A stretch of 64,000 nucleotides of DNA from Shimia isoporae (lineage in GTDB: Bacteria > Pseudomonadota > Alphaproteobacteria > Rhodobacterales > Rhodobacteraceae). The stretch spans positions 2,170,001 to 2,234,000 of the forward strand of contig NZ_SMGR01000001.1 in NCBI RefSeq assembly GCF_004346865.1, given 5' to 3'. A model generated the notes under the pieces. It did not search any database. It worked only from the letters and a program-made list of their open reading frames with translations, and had not been told where the DNA came from. The position numbers and the translations under genes are program-made. Positions 62,794-64,000 of this stretch are shown here, one piece after another (position 1 is the first letter of the stretch; each line of letters starts with the position of its first letter).

Positions 62794-64000
62794 ATGACAG
62801 GTCATCTTTTGGTCGTCGATAGCATTGCAGCCAACCGGTGCGTGCTGAAAGCCAAGCTTTCCGCAAGCTTTCTCGACATCCGTCAGGCAGAATGCGGACA
62901 GGAGGCCTTGTCCATGATCGCGGAAACGCCGCCTGATCTCGTCATCGCCGGGGGCGACCTGACAGACATGACCCGCGAAACCTTCTGCCTCCGTCACAAA
63001 TCCGGCGGCCAGAGCGCGGCGCCGCCCCTCATCGTCGTCGGGCCACACCTTTCTCGCGACCAGCGGCTGTCTGCAATGCGGTCCGGCGCGGATGACGTGC
63101 TTGTATCCCCTTTGAAAGACGCCCCTTTTCTGGCCCGCATACGCTGTCTTTTGCGTGCGCGAGAGACCGTACAGGGCCTTCGCTTGCAAGAATCCGCTGC
63201 CAGAATTCCAGGTCTGCACGAAGAGACCACGAGCTTTGACGCGCCATCTTCAGTTGTGTTTGCGGCGCAAGACGGCAGTGATGCGCTGAGGTGGAGCTCT
63301 TTCCTGAAACCTCTCGTGCCATACAGAATGCGCGCACTCCCCATTGGAGACGCGGTCCGGACGATGTCGCTGTATGCAAACCCTGATTGCTTTGTGATCG
63401 GTGTCCAAACAAATGCGCCAGAGGAAGCTCTTCGCTTTCTTGCCGAAATCCGCGCCCGTTCCACCACCAGAAACTCAGCTGTTCTGATGGTACTTGACCG
63501 CGAGGACGATTCTACGCGCGTCAACGCTTTGGATCTGGGGGCAAACGATGTCATGGCTGGCTGCTTCGATCCCGAAGAAGCGGCTGTCCGACTGGCTGCA
63601 ATACTTGCCCGCAAGCGGTTGACGGACCGGCTTTCAAAATCCGTGGAAGCCGGACTGAATGCAGCCGTCACCGATCCGCTGACCGGGCTCTATAACCGTC
63701 GTTACGCCCTCCCTCAACTCGAACGCATAGCTCACCACGCCCAAGCCACTGGTCACGACTTTGCAGTGATGATGGCTGATCTCGACCACTTCAAAACGGT
63801 CAACGACAAATTCGGACATGCCGCCGGTGATGTTGTGCTTGCAGAAGTCGCTCGCCGCTTGCGCAGCCAAATGGGTGCCGGTGACCTAATTGCGCGCATC
63901 GGCGGGGAAGAATTTCTGATCGTTATGCACAACACCAGCGCTCAGGACGCGACGCAAATGGCGCACCGCCTGCGCGATGTTGTCAGAAGTACCCCGGTCT
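62794..64000 (+). CDS. PleD-like diguanylate cyclase, partial at window end
   Basis: 402 codons are visible. Order: receiver domain 1 (1 to about 120), receiver-like domain 2 (about 145-275), GGDEF domain (from about 290) with TDPLTGLYNRRYAL and the active motif IGGEEF (GGEEF at 370-374). In domain 1 the phospho-acceptor Asp53 of PleD is Gly53 (DLVIAGGDLTDM), the conserved Lys is Ser105 and one acidic-pocket Asp is Ser10. The inhibitory RxxD site before GGEEF reads GAGD. So regulation by phosphorylation and by product may be lost, while the active site is intact. The 3' end lies beyond the window. Confidence 0.88.
   Translation, partial: MTGHLLVVDSIAANRCVLKAKLSASFLDIRQAECGQEALSMIAETPPDLVIAGGDLTDMTRETFCLRHKSGGQSAAPPLIVVGPHLSRDQRLSAMRSGADDVLVSPLKDAPFLARIRCLLRARETVQGLRLQESAARIPGLHEETTSFDAPSSVVFAAQDGSDALRWSSFLKPLVPYRMRALPIGDAVRTMSLYANPDCFVIGVQTNAPEEALRFLAEIRARSTTRNSAVLMVLDREDDSTRVNALDLGANDVMAGCFDPEEAAVRLAAILARKRLTDRLSKSVEAGLNAAVTDPLTGLYNRRYALPQLERIAHHAQATGHDFAVMMADLDHFKTVNDKFGHAAGDVVLAEVARRLRSQMGAGDLIARIGGEEFLIVMHNTSAQDATQMAHRLRDVVRSTPV

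Noticed and set aside
1-64000. CRISPR arrays, insertion sequences, integrase or phage genes
   Set aside because: No regularly spaced direct repeats, no transposase or integrase motifs and no attachment-site duplication at the tRNA were seen by eye on either strand.

Overview
The window looks like chromosomal DNA of a marine alphaproteobacterium of the Roseobacter group (Rhodobacteraceae). The evidence is the uniform GC-rich coding style, aerobic cobaltochelatase genes (cobS end and cobT), a periplasmic nitrate reductase cluster, a phenylacetate cluster, xanthine dehydrogenase xdhABC, a DddQ-type DMSP lyase, several betaine- and amine-type catabolic enzymes, MttB- and DUF3572-family genes and a PleD-like protein. 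No transposase, integrase, phage gene, rRNA or CRISPR array was seen. One tRNA (Gly, anticodon TCC) is present. Genes are densely packed and many overlap by 4 or 8 bases.

Layout. 1-3.4 kb: end of cobS, a small exported protein, cobT and dtd. 3.4-10.3 kb: glycerol kinase, an acyl-CoA synthetase, an ABC exporter, tRNA-Gly, a 47-residue membrane protein and an acyltransferase. 10.3-12.9 kb: a MarR-kynA-kynU operon for tryptophan breakdown with two palindromic operators. 12.9-19.3 kb: napFDAGHBC on the minus strand, with an FNR-like box upstream. 19.3-30.8 kb: the aerobic phenylacetate pathway (paaJ, paaA, a DUF1877 gene, paaBCDE; then a TetR regulator, paaK, paaI and divergent paaZ). 31-34.2 kb: mnmH and a selD fusion facing each other, enough for 2-selenouridine in tRNA.

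34.2-50.6 kb is the most unusual part. An RpiR-type regulator heads a tight leftward operon (Rieske oxygenase, Asp/Glu-racemase-like enzyme, sulfotransferase-like protein, aldehyde dehydrogenase, carboxymuconolactone-decarboxylase-like protein). Divergent from it, across a long inverted repeat, run a dimethylglycine-dehydrogenase-like flavoprotein, a zinc-type dehydrogenase, a DddQ-like DMSP lyase and a DUF1801 protein. After two small unknown genes on the minus strand comes a translationally coupled set of three paralogous enolase-superfamily enzymes with a NADAR protein inserted, then a class III aminotransferase. Together these look like machinery for using osmolytes and N-methylated compounds (betaine-, DMSP-, hydroxyproline-betaine- or homarine-like). 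The exact substrates cannot be read from the sequence.

50.7-64 kb: xdhABC with a divergent LysR regulator, a GGDEF protein paired with an H-NOX-like protein that lacks the heme-binding residues, a DUF4153 membrane protein, a non-pyrrolysine MttB-family methyltransferase, a HAD phosphatase, a DUF3572 protein, and the start of a PleD-like diguanylate cyclase whose first receiver domain has lost its phospho-acceptor aspartate.

All family assignments come from reading motifs, lengths and gene order. No database search was run.
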